Under the pieces are notes generated by a model that saw nothing but the letters and a program-made list of their open reading frames with translations, did no database searches and was not told the DNA's origin. DNA of 64,000 bases from Bacteroidales bacterium (GTDB taxonomy: Bacteria; Bacteroidota; Bacteroidia; Bacteroidales; JAFGXI01): contig JAFGXI010000009.1 of NCBI GenBank assembly GCA_016936665.1, positions 1-64,000 of the forward strand. Direction: 5' to 3'. The position numbers were made by a program, and so were the translations under genes. Positions within the stretch are counted from its first letter, which is position 1. Each line of letters begins with the position of its first letter. Positions 59,706-64,000 of this stretch are shown here, piece after piece.

Positions 59706-60279
59706 TAGATTCCTTGAAGCCGGTAGAACAGAAGTAGGAACCGACGAAGCCGGGCGTGGTTGTTTAGCCGGGCCAGTGGTAGCAGCCGCAGTGATTCTTC
59801 CCGAGGGATTTAACAACGAGATACTGAACGACTCTAAACAAATCAGTGAGAAAAAGCGATACGCCCTAAGACCCATTATTGAAGCATCTGCTTTAGCATA
59901 TGGTATTGGGTTTGTCACAGCTCAAGAAATTGACGAAATTAACATATTAAATGCCAGCTTTTTAGCTATGCACAGAGCTATCGATCAACTTAAAATTGAT
60001 TTCGATCATATTTTGGTAGATGGTAACCGGTTTAAAGCTTATCCGAATAAACCACATACATGCATCGTAAAGGGCGATGCCAAATTCCAATCCATAGCAG
60101 CGGCTTCTATTTTAGCTAAAACTTACCGCGACGATTATATGCTTAAAATTGCTCAGGAATTTCCTTATTATGAATGGAATCGCAATAAAGGCTACCCAAC
60201 CAAAGCGCATGTCGATAGTATTTTAAAAAATGGGACCTGCCATCATCATCGTAAATCGTACCATATTAAAGCTTATTAG
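59695..60279 (+). CDS. rnhB: Ribonuclease HII (TTG start)
   Basis: [48 protein letters not shown]. Confidence 0.97.
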   Translation: MALNRFLEAGRTEVGTDEAGRGCLAGPVVAAAVILPEGFNNEILNDSKQISEKKRYALRPIIEASALAYGIGFVTAQEIDEINILNASFLAMHRAIDQLKIDFDHILVDGNRFKAYPNKPHTCIVKGDAKFQSIAAASILAKTYRDDYMLKIAQEFPYYEWNRNKGYPTKAHVDSILKNGTCHHHRKSYHIKAY

Positions 60280-60388
60280 CTTAGTTTAAATTTCTAAAAT
60301 TTAGACTTGTTGAAATCTATTGAAAGAAATTATATACTTGAGCTCATCTTCCTTTTTTGATTATTTTATTTTTGAAACTTAATTCAAA

Positions 60389-63007
60389 TTGATAAGAATG
60401 GCGAAAGACAAACACATCGTGGAAACCCCACTCATGAAGCAGTACAATCAAATTAAATCTAAACATCCGGATGCTATTTTGCTGTTTCGCGTTGGCGATT
60501 TTTACGAGACTTTTTCCGACGACGCCATCAAAACCAGTCAAATTTTAGGCATTACATTAACCCAAAGAGCCAATGGTGCTGCTGCCTATATTGAGTTAGC
60601 AGGCTTCCCTTATCATGCTTTAGACACCTACCTCCCAAAGTTAGTTCGTGCCGGGCAACGTGTCGCTATTTGCGAGCAACTCGAAGACCCTAAAAAAACA
60701 AAAACTATTGTTAAACGTGGTGTTACCGAACTAGTAACTCCAGGCGTTTCGCTTAACGAACAGGTTTTAGATCATCGGCAGAATAACTTTTTAGGTAGTG
60801 TTTTCATTCACAAAAAGATGCTTGGCGTGGCTTTTTTGGATATTTCTACAGGCGAATTTTACGTTGCTGAAGGTCAAGCTGAGTATGTAGATAAACTTCT
60901 GCAGTCGCTACAGCCCAAAGAAATATTGTTCGAAAGAGGCAAAAGTCAATTGTTTTACGAGTACTTTGGTAAAAAACATTACACTTATCAGTTAGACGAT
61001 TGGGTTTTTCAAGAAGATAGCGCTAAAGAACGTTTACTAAAACAATTTGAAACCCAGTCTCTAAAAGGTTTTGGGGTTCAAGAACTACAATATGGTACTG
61101 TTGCCGCCGGAGCAATTTTACACTATTTAGATCTTACCGAACACCGGCAAACACAACACATCAGTAAATTATCGAAAATTGATGAAGAGCAATATGTAGG
61201 TCTCGACCAATTTACAATCAGAAACTTAGAGTTATTTTACGCAGGAAGCGAAGATGCTAAAACACTGATGTCTGTAATGGACAAAACCATGTCGCCCATG
61301 GGAAGCCGTTTACTTAAGCGCTATATGGCAATGCCACTTAAAAGTATTCAACGCATTCAAGATAGATTAAACATTGTTGAATTCTTTCTTAAAAATCAAG
61401 ATGAGTCCGGTTCGCTTAGGGCTGAAATTGCTAAAATTGGTGATTTAGAACGCTTGATCTCAAAGGCGGCTGTAAACCGAATTTCACCTCGCGAGGTTTT
61501 GCAGGTCAAACGAGGCTTGGTCGCTTTAGAACCAATTCGGCAAATTATTAGTCAATCTAAAGAACCAGCTCTTTCGCGTTTGGCTGAACAAATCAATTTA
61601 TGTACAAGCATACGCGAACGAATCGAAGAAGAGATTCAAGAAGATGCTCCTAATTTAGTTAGCAAAGGCAACATTATAAAAGAAGGCATCTCCAAAGAAT
61701 TAGACGAGCTTAGAAACATTGCTTTTTCGGGCAAAAGTTATTTGGAAGAGCTTCGCGAACGAGAAAGTGAAAGAACAGGCATACCTAGTTTAAAAATCAG
61801 TTTCAACAATGTTTTTGGTTATTACATTGAGGTTAGAAATACGCATAAAGACAAAGTACCCGAAGAGTGGATTCGAAAGCAAACCCTAACTTCAGGAGAA
61901 CGATACATCACCCCCGAATTAAAAGAGTACGAAGAGAAGATATTAGGCGCCGAAGACAAAATTCAACAAATAGAAGTTCATCTTTTTAATGAATTAATTT
62001 TCGAGCTAAGCCAGTTTATACCAACCATACAAGTCGACGCCAATATTATTGCCCAACTTGATGTTTTGCTGTCGTTTGCCAACATTGCAGAGCACAATCA
62101 ATATTGCAAACCCGAATTAAACGATTCCTATAGCATCGACATACAACAAGGTCGCCACCCGGTAATAGAACAACAATTATCAGTAGGAGAAAACTACATT
62201 GCCAACGATGTATTTTTGGATACAGAAAAACAACAAATCATTATTATTACCGGCCCTAATATGTCGGGTAAATCGGCTTTACTTAGGCAAACCGCATTAA
62301 TTACTCTGATGGCACAAATGGGAAGTTATGTGCCTGCTAAAAAAGCTGTTTTAGGTTTAGTAGATAAAATCTTTACACGTGTAGGAGCTTCGGACAATAT
62401 TTCTGCAGGTGAGTCAACTTTTATGGTAGAAATGAACGAAACAGCGAGTATTCTCAATAACTTATCTGAACGTAGTTTAGTGCTTTTAGACGAAATTGGG
62501 CGTGGTACCAGTACATACGATGGCATTTCCATAGCTTGGGCTTTAACAGAATATATTCATGAGCACCCTCAATATAAAGCTAAAGTATTATTTGCCACTC
62601 ACTATCATGAGTTGAACGAAATGGAAGCGCAATTCCAAAGAATAAAAAATTACAATGTTGCCGTAAAAGAAGTCGACAACAAAGTTTTATTTATAAGGAA
62701 ATTAATACCCGGTGGAACTTCGCACAGTTTTGGTATTCATGTGGCAAAGATGGCCGGAATGCCAAAATCGGTGGTTAAACGTGCCGATGAAATTCTAAAA
62801 GATCTGGAAGGTAACCACAAGGGCGATTTGGCTAAACCTGTCCAACAAATTGCACAACATAGAGATGGCTATCAATTAAGTATATTCCAGTTAGACGATC
62901 CTGTTTTAACTCAAATACGCGACGAAATAGTTGACACTGACATCAATAATCTGACACCGGTCGAGGCCCTCAATAAGCTTAACGAAATTAAAAAGTTAAT
63001 TAAATAA
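60389..63007 (+). CDS. mutS: DNA mismatch repair protein MutS
   Basis: [77 protein letters not shown]. Confidence 0.98.
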   Translation: MIRMAKDKHIVETPLMKQYNQIKSKHPDAILLFRVGDFYETFSDDAIKTSQILGITLTQRANGAAAYIELAGFPYHALDTYLPKLVRAGQRVAICEQLEDPKKTKTIVKRGVTELVTPGVSLNEQVLDHRQNNFLGSVFIHKKMLGVAFLDISTGEFYVAEGQAEYVDKLLQSLQPKEILFERGKSQLFYEYFGKKHYTYQLDDWVFQEDSAKERLLKQFETQSLKGFGVQELQYGTVAAGAILHYLDLTEHRQTQHISKLSKIDEEQYVGLDQFTIRNLELFYAGSEDAKTLMSVMDKTMSPMGSRLLKRYMAMPLKSIQRIQDRLNIVEFFLKNQDESGSLRAEIAKIGDLERLISKAAVNRISPREVLQVKRGLVALEPIRQIISQSKEPALSRLAEQINLCTSIRERIEEEIQEDAPNLVSKGNIIKEGISKELDELRNIAFSGKSYLEELRERESERTGIPSLKISFNNVFGYYIEVRNTHKDKVPEEWIRKQTLTSGERYITPELKEYEEKILGAEDKIQQIEVHLFNELIFELSQFIPTIQVDANIIAQLDVLLSFANIAEHNQYCKPELNDSYSIDIQQGRHPVIEQQLSVGENYIANDVFLDTEKQQIIIITGPNMSGKSALLRQTALITLMAQMGSYVPAKKAVLGLVDKIFTRVGASDNISAGESTFMVEMNETASILNNLSERSLVLLDEIGRGTSTYDGISIAWALTEYIHEHPQYKAKVLFATHYHELNEMEAQFQRIKNYNVAVKEVDNKVLFIRKLIPGGTSHSFGIHVAKMAGMPKSVVKRADEILKDLEGNHKGDLAKPVQQIAQHRDGYQLSIFQLDDPVLTQIRDEIVDTDINNLTPVEALNKLNEIKKLIK

Positions 63008-63014
63008 CCTAGCT

Positions 63015-64000
63015 ATGTCGTCTATCCCAAAAATAGAAACTCAGTCGCAAGCTCAAATTCGAGCATATCAAGAGGCTCAAATACCGAATTTATTAGCTTA
63101 TCTGCAACAACATTCTAAGTTTTACCAAAAGCATTTCGAGGCTCATCAAATTGATATAAGCAAAGTAAAAACCATTGAAGATTTAGCGCAAATCCCCGTT
63201 ACAACAAAAGATGATTTGCAGACCCATAATGATGATTTTTTATGTGTTGATAAAAGCAAGATTTTTGATTTTGTAACCACCTCCGGAACGCTTGGTGAGC
63301 CTGTAACCTTTGCTATGACAGACAAAGACATCCAACGCTTAGCTTATAATGAGTATATCTCATTTGCCTGCGCCGATGGAAATGATTCAGACATATATCA
63401 GCTGATGGTAACCATGGATCGTCGCTTTATGGCCGGATTAGCATATTATAGTGGCATTCGAAAATTAGGCGCTGGAATCGTTAGAGTGGGACCGGGCAAC
63501 CCCGGATTACAATTCGACACAATAGAACGAATTAAACCAACAGCCTTAATTACTGTCCCTTCTTTTATTTTAAAATTGATCGAATATGCCGAAAAAAATG
63601 GTATCGATTATAAAAAGTCGAGTATAAAAAAAGCCGTTTGCATTGGCGAAAGTTTGAGAAATGCCGACTTCAGTTTAAATACACTCGGGCAGAAAATTAA
63701 AGACAAATGGGATATTGAATTGTACTCTACCTACGCCTCGACTGAAATGGGAACGGCATTTACCGAATGTTCTGCCGGACAAGGAGGACACCACCACCCG
63801 GAAATGATAATTGTCGAGTTTCTCGACGAAAACGATCAAGCAGTTGGAGAAGGCCAAGCTGGAGAAGTTACCATTACTACCATTGGCGTAGAAGCCATGC
63901 CTTTGCTTAGGTTTAAAACCGGCGATATATGCTATCATTATACAGAGCCATGCACATGCGGTAGAAACACCATGCGTTTAGGGCCAGTTATTGGTCGCAA
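63015..64000 (+). CDS. Phenylacetate--CoA ligase-like AMP-forming adenylase, 3' truncated by window edge
   Basis: Open from ATG 63015 to window end, absent from the ORF track: VTTSGTLGEPVTFAMTDKD, YSTYASTEMGTAFTEC, GEVTITTIGVEAMPLLRFKTGDICY. Confidence 0.88.
   Translation, partial: MSSIPKIETQSQAQIRAYQEAQIPNLLAYLQQHSKFYQKHFEAHQIDISKVKTIEDLAQIPVTTKDDLQTHNDDFLCVDKSKIFDFVTTSGTLGEPVTFAMTDKDIQRLAYNEYISFACADGNDSDIYQLMVTMDRRFMAGLAYYSGIRKLGAGIVRVGPGNPGLQFDTIERIKPTALITVPSFILKLIEYAEKNGIDYKKSSIKKAVCIGESLRNADFSLNTLGQKIKDKWDIELYSTYASTEMGTAFTECSAGQGGHHHPEMIIVEFLDENDQAVGEGQAGEVTITTIGVEAMPLLRFKTGDICYHYTEPCTCGRNTMRLGPVIGR

Overview
The window is a low-GC Bacteroidota chromosome segment with type IX secretion/gliding features. 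Evidence for this is SprB-repeat giant surface proteins with type B C-terminal domains, PorP/SprF, type A sorting domains, TAnnTTTG promoters and an rplM-rpsI-rpsB-tsf block. Housekeeping genes recognised are dnaX, monomeric icd, tsf, rpsB, rpsI, rplM, dxr, rseP, xseA, purD, rnhB and mutS. Accessory content includes a truncated PKD/CUB/P-domain adhesin at the left edge, a ~2074-aa protein with ~20 SprB repeats paired with PorP/SprF, a decayed IS982-type element with matching terminal inverted repeats, and a KAS III-SDR / CrtI-like / C45 acyltransferase operon. The best candidate for an undescribed system is the compact operon at 38.86-45.71 kb: PqqD/RRE-like small protein, PylC/carbamoyl-phosphate-synthase-like ATP-grasp, fold-III PLP decarboxylase, urea-transporter fused to a LytM/M23-like domain, a TPR/beta-barrel protein and a TPR protein. 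Other notable signals are a dnaX reading frame split at an A10 homopolymer with the -1 frame open (possible programmed slippage), an 11-bp-periodic TGTTAAG array resembling a PHO box between a PiT transporter and a porin, and a hemerythrin-like protein that lacks most iron ligands. All calls come from reading the sequence and supplied translations; no database search was run.
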